Positions 16,499-23,806 of a stretch of 64,000 bases of DNA are shown here, in pieces. Every line of letters starts with the position of its first letter. The first letter of the stretch is position 1. Where the stretch lies: the NCBI RefSeq assembly GCF_009831215.1, contig NZ_WUTW01000004.1, positions 248,001 through 312,000 on the forward strand, read 5' to 3'. The notes beneath the pieces were generated by a model that made no database searches, was not told where the DNA came from, and saw nothing but the letters and a program-made list of their open reading frames with translations. A program made the translations under genes and the position numbers. Origin of the DNA: Actinomadura rayongensis (lineage in GTDB: Bacteria > Actinomycetota > Actinomycetes > Streptosporangiales > Streptosporangiaceae).

Positions 16499-18348
16499 GG
16501 GTGCAGCCGGATGCTCCCCTGGCGCCGCCGGTCACAGGCTCGCCCGCGATCCGTGCGACGGGGCTGACCAAGCGGTACCCGGACGTCACCGCCGTGGACG
16601 GGCTGGACCTGTCGGTCGCGGCCGGGGAGAGCTTCGGCTTCCTCGGGCCGAACGGCGCGGGCAAGTCCACGACGATCGCGATGCTGTGCACGCTGGCCGT
16701 GCCGACCGCCGGGACGGTCGAGATCGACGGCCACGACACCCGCACCGACGCCGTGGCCGCGCGCCGCAGCATCGGGCTGATCTTCCAGGAGTCGACGCTC
16801 GACGCGGAGCTGACGGCGGCGGAGAACCTGCGCTTCCACGCCGATCTGTACGACGTCCCGGCCGCGCTGGTGCCCGGGCGGGTGGACGAGACGCTGGCGC
16901 TGGTCGGGCTCAGCGACGCCCGCGACCGGTTCGTCCGGACGTTCTCCGGCGGGATGCGGCGGCGGCTGGAGATCGCGCGGGCGCTGCTGCACCGGCCGCG
17001 GATCCTGTTCCTGGACGAGCCCACGATCGGCCTGGACCCGCAGTCGCGCGCCCAGGTCTGGCGCCACCTGCACCGGATCCGCGAGCGCGAGAGCGTCACG
17101 CTGTTCCTCACCACGCACTACCTGGACGAGGCCGAGCAGTGCGACCGCGTCGCCATCCTCGACGCGGGCCGGATCGTCGCGCAGGGCCCGCCCGCCGAGC
17201 TGAAGGCCGTCCTCGGCGCCGACCGGGTGGACCTGCGCACCGACGACGACGCGGCGGCGGCGCGGCTGCTGCGGACGCGCTTCGGGCTGACCGTGGCCGA
17301 GACGCCCGGCGGCCTGTCGTTCACCGCGACCGACAGCGCCCGGATCCTGCCCCGGCTGTTCGCCGAGCTGGACGTGCCCGTCTACGAGGCGCGCGTCACC
17401 CCGCCGACGCTGGACGACGTGTTCCTGCACCACACCGGGCACCGGATCCGCGCCGAAGGGGCGTCCGAGGGGCCGCCCGACCCGGCCGGGGACGACGCGC
17501 CGCCGCCGGTGCCCGCGCCGCGTCCGGCGCCCGAGGTCGCGTCCGGCGGGTTCCGCGCGGAGCTGCGCGCGCTGCGGATGGTGTGGCGGCGGGAGATGCT
17601 GCACTTCCTGCGGGACCGGGCGGGCACCGTGCTCTCGCTGTTCCAGCCGCTGCTGTTCCTGTTCATCCTCGGCGTCGGGCTGGCCGGGCTGATGGCGGGG
17701 CCGAGCAGCCGGTCCTACCAGGTGTTCCTGTTCTCGGGCGCGCTGGTGACGGCGTCGCAGGCGCCCGCGCTGCGCGTCGGGTCGGCGCTCCTGTGGGACC
17801 GCCGCAGCGGGTTCCTGCGGGAGATGCTGGCCGGGCCCGTCCACCGGGGCACGCTGCTGCTCGGCATCTGCCTCGGCGGGACGACCGTCGCGACGTGCCA
17901 GGCCGGGCTGCTGCTCGGCGCGGGCGCGCTGATCGGCGTGCCGCCCGATCCGGGGCTGCTGGTGCTGCTGGCGGCCGAGCTGGCGCTGACGGCGCTGGCG
18001 ATGACCGTGCTCGGGGTGGTGCTGGCGATGGTCGTCCGGCCGCAGACGTACGGGACGGCGCTGACCGTCCTCATGGCCCCGCTGATGTTCCTGTCCGGCT
18101 CGGTGTTCCCGCTGTCGGCGATGCCGGGCTGGATGGAGGCGGTCGCGCTGGTCAACCCGTTCACCTACGCGGTGGACGCGATGCACCGCACGATGGCGGT
18201 CTACCTGGCCGACGCGCCCGCGTCCCTGTTCGCGCCGGTGGCCTGGGGGTCGTGGCACCCGCCGGTCGTGCTGGAGGCGCTGATGCTCGCGGGGCTCGCG
18301 GCGCTCGGCCTGGCCTGGGCCGCGCGCCGGTTCTCCCGGCTGGACTGA
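16495..18348 (+). CDS. fused ABC exporter for the lanthipeptide (CinT-CinH equivalent)
   Basis: The 617-residue protein joins an ATPase and an ABC-2 permease that are separate proteins (CinT, CinH) in the cinnamycin cluster as I recall it. The ATPase (residues about 15-325) has Walker A GPNGAGKST (near 50), signature FSGGMRRRLEIARA, Walker B ILFLDEPTIGLD and a DrrA-type ending PPTLDDVFLHHTGH. A Pro/Ala-rich linker (about 325-355) leads into the membrane domain (about 365-617, six helices, with FLSGSVFPLSAMPGW). It probably exports the modified peptide and may aid self-protection. GTG 16495 overlaps the hydroxylase stop. No protease domain is present, consistent with the AYA site being cut by a general signal peptidase. 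Confidence 0.9.
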   Translation: MRVQPDAPLAPPVTGSPAIRATGLTKRYPDVTAVDGLDLSVAAGESFGFLGPNGAGKSTTIAMLCTLAVPTAGTVEIDGHDTRTDAVAARRSIGLIFQESTLDAELTAAENLRFHADLYDVPAALVPGRVDETLALVGLSDARDRFVRTFSGGMRRRLEIARALLHRPRILFLDEPTIGLDPQSRAQVWRHLHRIRERESVTLFLTTHYLDEAEQCDRVAILDAGRIVAQGPPAELKAVLGADRVDLRTDDDAAAARLLRTRFGLTVAETPGGLSFTATDSARILPRLFAELDVPVYEARVTPPTLDDVFLHHTGHRIRAEGASEGPPDPAGDDAPPPVPAPRPAPEVASGGFRAELRALRMVWRREMLHFLRDRAGTVLSLFQPLLFLFILGVGLAGLMAGPSSRSYQVFLFSGALVTASQAPALRVGSALLWDRRSGFLREMLAGPVHRGTLLLGICLGGTTVATCQAGLLLGAGALIGVPPDPGLLVLLAAELALTALAMTVLGVVLAMVVRPQTYGTALTVLMAPLMFLSGSVFPLSAMPGWMEAVALVNPFTYAVDAMHRTMAVYLADAPASLFAPVAWGSWHPPVVLEALMLAGLAALGLAWAARRFSRLD

Positions 18349-18442
18349 CGCCCGACCGGACGCCCGACCGGACGCACGACCGGACGCGCGGCGGGACGCG
18401 CGGGCGGACGCGCGGGCGGACGCGCGGGCGGACGCGCGGGCG
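18347..18442. repeat. eight tandem 12-bp units after the exporter gene
   Basis: Eight consecutive 12-bp units run from the exporter stop codon: two of GACGCCCGACCG, GACGCACGACCG, GACGCGCGGCGG, then four identical GACGCGCGGGCG. The drift from one variant to a homogeneous one suggests slippage expansion. The block leads directly into the terminator hairpin arm. Confidence 0.92.
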
Positions 18443-18476
18443 CGTCCCGCCGGCCCCCGCACGGCGGGACGCGCCC
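18438..18476 (+). terminator. terminator of the lanthipeptide operon
   Basis: A perfect 14-bp stem (arms 18438-18451 and 18463-18476) with an 11-nt loop follows the exporter and its tandem repeats. No T tract follows. Its position makes it the likely 3' border of the cluster transcript. Confidence 0.75.
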
Positions 18477-18544
18477 GGGTCGCACCGGGGCGGCGCGCCG
18501 CGGGGAGGAGGGCGGCGCGCGCTCGCCCGGTGTCGGATTCGACC

Positions 18545-18562
18545 CTAGAACGATCGTTCTGG
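18545..18562. promoter_or_regulatory. palindromic operator candidate upstream of the phosphotransferase gene
   Basis: AGAACGATCGTTCT (18547-18560) is a perfect 14-bp palindrome about 60 bp before the next ATG. Its GAAC-N4-GTTC core equals the centre of actinobacterial LexA boxes (TCGAAC-N4-GTTCGA), but the flanks differ. It could equally be a TetR-type operator. Confidence 0.45.
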
Positions 18563-18618
18563 GCGCGGCAATCCTCATGCCGACATCGGCCACGGAGCGG
18601 ACGGGCCATACTGATCCG

Positions 18619-19452
18619 ATGGACATCGCGCGGCTCGCCGCCCTCGGCCGGGACGCGGGCGGCACCGGCGAGCCGGACGTCCTCTACGACCGGCACGGGG
18701 TGCTCGTCGTCCGGGTCGGCGCGGTCGTCGTCAAGCTGCACCAGGCCGACCGGGAGGCGGGCCCGGCGCTGGCCCGGCGGCTGGACGCGGCCCGCGCGCT
18801 GCCCGGCATCGCGCTCGCGCCCCTCGGCCCGCCGCACCGCCTGGACGGACGGGCCGTGACCGTGTGGCCGTACGCCGAGCCCGTCCGTCCCGAGGCGCCG
18901 CCGTGGACCGAGGCCGGCCGGCTGCTCGCCGCGCTGCACCGCTCCCCCGTCCCGCCGGACGCGCCGCCGTGGGGCCGCCCGGGACGTGTCGCGCGCGTCG
19001 TCGGCCGCCTCGCCCCCGGCACGGAGACCGACGTGATCCGGCGGGCGTTCGCGGCGCTCCCCGCCTGGATCCGGGACGGCACCGCCCCGCCCGACGACGG
19101 GAAGGTCCTGATCCACGGCGACTGGCACCTCGGCCAGATGGTCCGCGCGGAAACGGGCTGGCTGCTCATCGACGTCGAGGACCTCGGCGTCGGCGACCCC
19201 GCGTGGGACCTCGCCCGTCCGGCGGCGCTGTACGCGGCGGGCGTCCTCGGCACCGACGCCTGGACGGCCTTCCTCGACGGCTACGGACCGTCCCCGCACA
19301 CCGACCTCTGGGCCGCCCTGGACGAACCCGCGCGCGCCCTGGCGATCCAGATCGCCGCGACGTGCGTCCAATCGGCACGGGAGGAGGACCGGGACCTGGA
19401 CGACGCCGAGACCGCGATGGTGGACGCCTGCGCACGGATCATCCGCGCGTGA
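18619..19452 (+). CDS. aminoglycoside phosphotransferase (APH) family protein
   Basis: The 277-residue kinase-like protein has the catalytic motif IHGDWHLGQM near residues 165-175 and the metal-binding LLIDVEDLGVGDPAWDLARP near 185-205. The usual motif is HGD-x4-N; here Gln stands in the Asn position, as in several actinobacterial subfamilies. These proteins phosphorylate small molecules such as antibiotics, choline or sugars, and the substrate here is unknown. ATG 18619 is preferred to 18577 because the family-like sequence begins there. It is separated from the lanthipeptide operon by a terminator, so I do not count it as part of that cluster. Confidence 0.8.
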   Translation: MDIARLAALGRDAGGTGEPDVLYDRHGVLVVRVGAVVVKLHQADREAGPALARRLDAARALPGIALAPLGPPHRLDGRAVTVWPYAEPVRPEAPPWTEAGRLLAALHRSPVPPDAPPWGRPGRVARVVGRLAPGTETDVIRRAFAALPAWIRDGTAPPDDGKVLIHGDWHLGQMVRAETGWLLIDVEDLGVGDPAWDLARPAALYAAGVLGTDAWTAFLDGYGPSPHTDLWAALDEPARALAIQIAATCVQSAREEDRDLDDAETAMVDACARIIRA

Positions 19453-19535
19453 GGACGCTTCCCGGCATGACGTGGTGCCCGGGCTCCCCTACATTTACCC
19501 TCAATCTGGGGATCTGATGGAAGGACGACACAGCG

Positions 19536-19799
19536 ATGCACTGTCCCAAGTGCCGTGGCGTGATGCGGACCTACACGCGTAACGGCGTCCACATCGAGCA
19601 ATGCGACAACTGCCGGGGGATCTTCCTGGACTACGGCGAGCTGGAGGCGCTCAGCCGGATGGAGGCGACGCACCACGCGCCGCCCCCGCCGCCCTCCGCG
19701 CCCGCGTGGGGCGCCCCGGCGGTCCACCACCATCACCACCAGGGCCACCACCGCCCGCACCACGGCGGCGGCGTCTTCCACATGCTGTTCTCGACCTGA
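19536..19799 (+). CDS. TFIIB-type zinc ribbon protein with His-rich tail
   Basis: The 87-residue protein is preceded by GGAAGGA. Residues 1-40 form a zf-TFIIB zinc ribbon: HCPKCRGVM and QCDNCRGIFLDYGELEAL supply the four cysteines. A short Pro-rich spacer leads to a tail with many histidines (HHHHHQGHHRPHHGGG) and the ending GVFHMLFST. Small proteins of this family are widespread in actinobacteria and uncharacterised; the ribbon may bind nucleic acid or protein. The His-rich tail could bind metal, which is inference. Confidence 0.85.
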   Translation: MHCPKCRGVMRTYTRNGVHIEQCDNCRGIFLDYGELEALSRMEATHHAPPPPPSAPAWGAPAVHHHHHQGHHRPHHGGGVFHMLFST

Positions 19800-19808
19800 G
19801 AACCGCGC

Positions 19809-19840
19809 GGCGTCCCGTCACGCGACCGTGACGGGACGCC
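19809..19840. terminator. bidirectional hairpin terminator
   Basis: A perfect 14-bp stem (arms 19809-19822 and 19827-19840) with a 4-nt loop sits between the ends of the zinc ribbon gene and the convergent Pnkp gene. Confidence 0.78.
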
Positions 19841-19849
19841 CGGCACGCC

Positions 19850-22390
19850 TCACAGGCGCGGGTCGACCGGCTCGGACTCCAGCGCCAGCACCCCGAACAC
19901 CGGCTGGTGCCGCCGCCACAGCGGCTCCCCGGCGACGAGCCGTTCCAGCGCCTCCACGCCGAGCGCGTGCTCGCGCGACGCGAGCGAGCGCTTGCGGCCG
20001 AGCGCGCGGCGGCGCAGGACGTCCAGGGTCCCCGGCTCGGTGTAGTCGGGGCCGTAGATGATGCGCAGGTACTCGCGGCCCCGGCACTTCAGGCCCGGCT
20101 GGACCGTCCGGCCGGACGGCGCCGGGCCGAGCGGCTTGACGACCATGCCCTCGCCGCCGCGCCCGGTCAGGTCCGTCCACCACGCGGTGGCGGCGGCCTC
20201 GGACGCGGGGTCGGCGAGGTCCACGACGACGGACGCGGTCGGCGCGAGGAGCCCCGACGCGTCCGCCGCGACGAGCCGCGCCGCGATCTCCAGGTGCCAG
20301 TCGTGCCCGCGCGCCACCGCGTGGACGGCGCCCTCCCCGGCGAGGATCTGGAACGGGGCGAGGCGGACGCCGTCCAGGCCGTCCACCGGCGCGCAGTAGC
20401 GGGCGTACGCGGCGCGGAACAGCGCGGCGTTCGCGGCGCGGCGCTCGATGTGCGCGCCGAGGCCGCCGACGTCCACGCCGCGCGCGGCGGCGCGGGCGAG
20501 CAGGTCCGCCGCGCGGGGCAGCGCGGCGCGGGCGGCGGCGCCGGTCGCGGCGTACTGGGACCGGACGAGGTCCAGCGCCTTGGCCGACCAGGGCAGCAGT
20601 TCGGCGTCCAGCACGAGCCAGCCGGTGTCCAGCTCGTCCCACAGCCCGGCCGCGCCGATCGCCGCGCGGACGCGGTCCAGGAGCCCGGCGGTGAGGTCGG
20701 GCGACCGGAAGAACGCGCGGCCGGTGCGGGTGTAGACGGCGCCGGAACTGCCGTCGTCCACGCCGAACCGCGCGGCGGCGACGGCCGCGTCGCGCGCGAC
20801 CACGACGACCGCCCGCGACCCCATGTGCTTCTCCTCGCACACGACGCGCTCCAGCCCGGCGGAGCGGTAGGCGGCCAGCGCCTCGGCCGGGTGCTCCAGG
20901 CGGCCGGGCAGCTCGGACGTCGCGGCGGGCGCCATCGTCGGCGGCAGGTAGACGAGCCAGCGCGGGTCGATCGTGAAGCGGCTCATCACCTCCAGCGCGG
21001 CGAGCGCGTTCTCCTCCCGGACGGCGACGCGGCCGAGCAGCCGGGTCTCGACGCCGCCCGCGTCCAGCACGTCCCCGATCTTGAGCAGCCCGGTCGCGCG
21101 CGCCGGCCCCTCGGTGAGCGGACGGACCGGCGCGTACCAGACCTCCCGGGCGGGCCGGGAGACCAGCTCGCGCTCGGGGTAGCGCAGCGCGGTGAGCCGC
21201 CCGCCGAACACGGCGCCGGTGTCCAGGCAGATCGTGTTGTTGACCCACTCGGCGTCCGGTACGGGCGTGTGGCCGTAGACGACCGTCGCGGCGCCCCGGT
21301 AGTCCAGCGCCCACGGGTACCGGACGGGCAGCCCGTACTCGTCGGTCTCGCCGGTCGTCTCGCCGTAGAGCGCGAACGAGCGCACCCGTCCGGACGCGCG
21401 GCCGTGGTAGGCCTCCTTGAGGCCCGCGTGCGCGACGACGAGGCGTCCGCCGTCCAGGACGTAGTGGCTGATCAGCCCGTCCATGAACGCGAGCGTGGCG
21501 GCCCGGAACTCCTCGGTCTCGGCGGCGAGCTGCTCCAGCGACTCGGCGAGCCCGTGCGCGACCCGCACCTTGCGGCCCTTCAGCGCGCGCACGAGCTTGG
21601 CCTCGTGGTTGCCGGTGACGCACAGCGCCGTCCCGGCGGCGGCCATGCCCATGACGAGCCGCAGCACGCCGGGCGTGTCGGGGCCGCGGTCGACGAGGTC
21701 GCCGACGAACACGGCGGTGCGGCCCTCCGGGTGCCGCGCGCCGCACGGACGGCCGGCCGCGTCGTGCTCCACCGCGTAGCCGAGGTCGCCGAGCAGGTCG
21801 ACCAGCTCGGCGCGGCAGCCGTGGACGTCGCCGACGACGTCGAACGGCCCGGTCAGCTCGCGCCGGTCGTTCCACGGCCGCTCGGGGACGAGCACCGCCG
21901 CGTCGATCTCGTCCACGCCGGTCAGGACGTGGACGCGCTTGAACTCGCGGTGCAGCGACTTCAGGCCGCGCCGCAGCTCACGGCGCTGCCGGGGCACGAC
22001 GTGCGGCGCCAGGTCCCGGTCGGGACGGGCCGCGTTGCGCTCCACGGCGACGTGCTCGGGGACGTCCAGCACGATCGCGCACGCCAGCGCGTCCTGGTCG
22101 CGGGCGACGGCGAGCAGCGACTCGCGCGACCGCGGCTGGACGTTGGTGGCGTCCACGACGGTGAGCAGCCCGCGCCGCAGCCGCGTCCGGACGATGTGGT
22201 GCAGCAGCTCGAACGCGTCGCCGGTCGCGGCCTGGTCGCTCTCGTCGTCGCTCACGGCCGCGCGGCAGAAGTCGGACGAAACGACCTGCGTCGGCCGGAA
22301 GTGCCGCCGGGCGAAGTGGGACTTGCCCGACCCGGACACGCCGACCAGCACGACGAGCCCGGTCGCGGGGATCTTCAGTTCCCTGGTCAT
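19850..22390 (-). CDS. pnkp: bacterial polynucleotide kinase-phosphatase-ligase (Pnkp)
   Basis: The 846-residue, three-domain RNA repair enzyme heals and seals broken RNA. The N-terminal 5'-kinase has P-loop GVSGSGKS (near 17-24). The central metallophosphatase, which removes 3' and 2',3'-cyclic phosphates, shows GDVHG, GDLVDRGPD and GNHE (about 185-270) and VYGHTPVPD. The C-terminal RNA ligase-like domain (about 480-846) has the adenylation motif EEKHMGSR, with nucleophile Lys near 520, and KPLGP and KCRGREYLRIIYG later. Length agrees with the Clostridium thermocellum enzyme (about 870). Its ATG overlaps the Hen1 stop by 4 bp (ATGA), forming the known Pnkp-Hen1 operon. Confidence 0.96.
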   Translation of the reverse strand: MTRELKIPATGLVVLVGVSGSGKSHFARRHFRPTQVVSSDFCRAAVSDDESDQAATGDAFELLHHIVRTRLRRGLLTVVDATNVQPRSRESLLAVARDQDALACAIVLDVPEHVAVERNAARPDRDLAPHVVPRQRRELRRGLKSLHREFKRVHVLTGVDEIDAAVLVPERPWNDRRELTGPFDVVGDVHGCRAELVDLLGDLGYAVEHDAAGRPCGARHPEGRTAVFVGDLVDRGPDTPGVLRLVMGMAAAGTALCVTGNHEAKLVRALKGRKVRVAHGLAESLEQLAAETEEFRAATLAFMDGLISHYVLDGGRLVVAHAGLKEAYHGRASGRVRSFALYGETTGETDEYGLPVRYPWALDYRGAATVVYGHTPVPDAEWVNNTICLDTGAVFGGRLTALRYPERELVSRPAREVWYAPVRPLTEGPARATGLLKIGDVLDAGGVETRLLGRVAVREENALAALEVMSRFTIDPRWLVYLPPTMAPAATSELPGRLEHPAEALAAYRSAGLERVVCEEKHMGSRAVVVVARDAAVAAARFGVDDGSSGAVYTRTGRAFFRSPDLTAGLLDRVRAAIGAAGLWDELDTGWLVLDAELLPWSAKALDLVRSQYAATGAAARAALPRAADLLARAAARGVDVGGLGAHIERRAANAALFRAAYARYCAPVDGLDGVRLAPFQILAGEGAVHAVARGHDWHLEIAARLVAADASGLLAPTASVVVDLADPASEAAATAWWTDLTGRGGEGMVVKPLGPAPSGRTVQPGLKCRGREYLRIIYGPDYTEPGTLDVLRRRALGRKRSLASREHALGVEALERLVAGEPLWRRHQPVFGVLALESEPVDPRL

Positions 22391-23760
22391 CGGGTGAAAA
22401 CTCCCATCTGGGTCGGGGCGCCGACCTCGGGGTCGTGGTCGCCGACGCCCACGAACCGGACGCGGTAGCCGTGCTCGGCGGCGACGCGCTCGCTCCACGC
22501 GGCGAACTCGGCGCGCGTCCACTCGAAGCGGTGGTCGGGGTGGCGGAGCGCGCCGGGCGCCAGGCCCGCGTACCGGACGTTGTGCTCGGCGTTCGGCGTC
22601 GTCACGATCACGACGCGGGGCCGCGCGTCGCCGAACACCACCTGCTCGACCGCGCCGAGCCGGGGCGGGTCGATGTGCTCGACGACCTCCATGAGCACGG
22701 CGGCGTCGTAGCCGTGGAACCGCGCGTCGGCGTAGGTCAGCGCGCCCTGGAACACGCCGCGGAACCGGTCGGCGCGGTGCTTGGCGGCGCGCCGGCGGGC
22801 GATCTCGACGGCGCGCCAGGACACGTCCGCGCCGCCGACGCCGGTGAACGCGGCGTCGGCGAGCAGGCGGGCGAGCAGCCGGCCCTGGCCGCAGCCGAGG
22901 TCGAGGACGGTCGTCGCCTCCTCGCGGCGCAGCTCGTCCAGGACGGCCCGGATCCGGTGCTCGGCCAGCGTCGTCGGCGTCTCGTCCTCGGGCGCGGCGG
23001 GGTCCAGGGCCTCGTCGGGCGCGTCGTCGGCGTCGGCGAGGCGGCCGAGCGCGGCCCGGACGAGCGTCCGGCGGTTCGCCAGGTAGCGGCGGACGATCGC
23101 CGCGCGCTCGGGGTGCGCGGCGAGCCAGCCGTCGCCCGCGCGGATCAGCTTGTCGACCTCGTCGGGCGCGAGCCAGTAGTGCTTGGCCTCGTCCAGCACC
23201 GGCAGCAGGACGTAGAGCTGGTTGAGCGCGTCGGCGAGCCGGACGGTCCCGGTCAGCGTCAGCGTCACGTACCGGGAGTCGCCCCACTCGGGGAACTCGG
23301 GGTCCAGCGGGACGGGCTCGGCGGCGACCGTCCAGCCGAGCGGCGCGAACAGGCGCTCGGCGCGGGCGGGCCCGCCCCGGCACGGCAGCGCGGGCAGCGC
23401 GATCTCCAGCGGGAGCGGCGCGGCGGCCAGGTCCGGCCGGGCGTCGCAGCGTCCGCGCATCGCGGTCCGGTACACGCCCGCCAGCGCGGACGCCAGCAGC
23501 GACGACGCCGCGTAGGGCCGGTCGTTGACGTACTGGCCGAGGGAGAAGTCGGGGACGTTCCCGCCGCGCGTCCGGACGAGCCGCACCGGGTCCACGTCGA
23601 GCAGCAGCGCGGCGGTGCAGCGCCCGGCGTCGGCCTCGGGGTAGAAGACGTGGGCGGTGCCGTACGCCTGCTCGAACCGCTGGGCCTTGTCCGGATGCTT
23701 GTGCAGGAGGAAGCCGAGGTCGGTGGCGGGCGCGGCGGTCGTGGTGATCGTGAGCAGCAC
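22387..23760 (-). CDS. hen1: 3'-terminal RNA ribose 2'-O-methyltransferase Hen1
   Basis: The 457-residue protein has an N-terminal domain that activates Pnkp ligation (about 1-240, HVFYPEADAGRCTAALLLDVDPV) and a C-terminal methyltransferase. The SAM site VLDLGCGQGRLL is near 285 and the metal-binding EVVEHID near 357. Hen1 methylates the 2'-OH of the broken RNA 3' end before Pnkp seals it, which protects the repaired site from a second cut by the same ribotoxin. The ligand residues and the overlapping Pnkp gene make the assignment firm. It is upstream of pnkp and probably the first gene of the operon. Confidence 0.96.
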   Translation of the reverse strand: MLLTITTTAAPATDLGFLLHKHPDKAQRFEQAYGTAHVFYPEADAGRCTAALLLDVDPVRLVRTRGGNVPDFSLGQYVNDRPYAASSLLASALAGVYRTAMRGRCDARPDLAAAPLPLEIALPALPCRGGPARAERLFAPLGWTVAAEPVPLDPEFPEWGDSRYVTLTLTGTVRLADALNQLYVLLPVLDEAKHYWLAPDEVDKLIRAGDGWLAAHPERAAIVRRYLANRRTLVRAALGRLADADDAPDEALDPAAPEDETPTTLAEHRIRAVLDELRREEATTVLDLGCGQGRLLARLLADAAFTGVGGADVSWRAVEIARRRAAKHRADRFRGVFQGALTYADARFHGYDAAVLMEVVEHIDPPRLGAVEQVVFGDARPRVVIVTTPNAEHNVRYAGLAPGALRHPDHRFEWTRAEFAAWSERVAAEHGYRVRFVGVGDHDPEVGAPTQMGVFTR

Positions 23761-23806
23761 GCCGGTCAGTGTGACGGAACCGGCCGCCCGTCTTCACCCG
23801 GTTTGT

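Noticed and set aside
18619..19452. Phosphotransferase as the immunity or tailoring gene of the lanthipeptide cluster
   Set aside because: A terminator and its own promoter region separate it, and APH-type proteins are not known parts of cinnamycin clusters.
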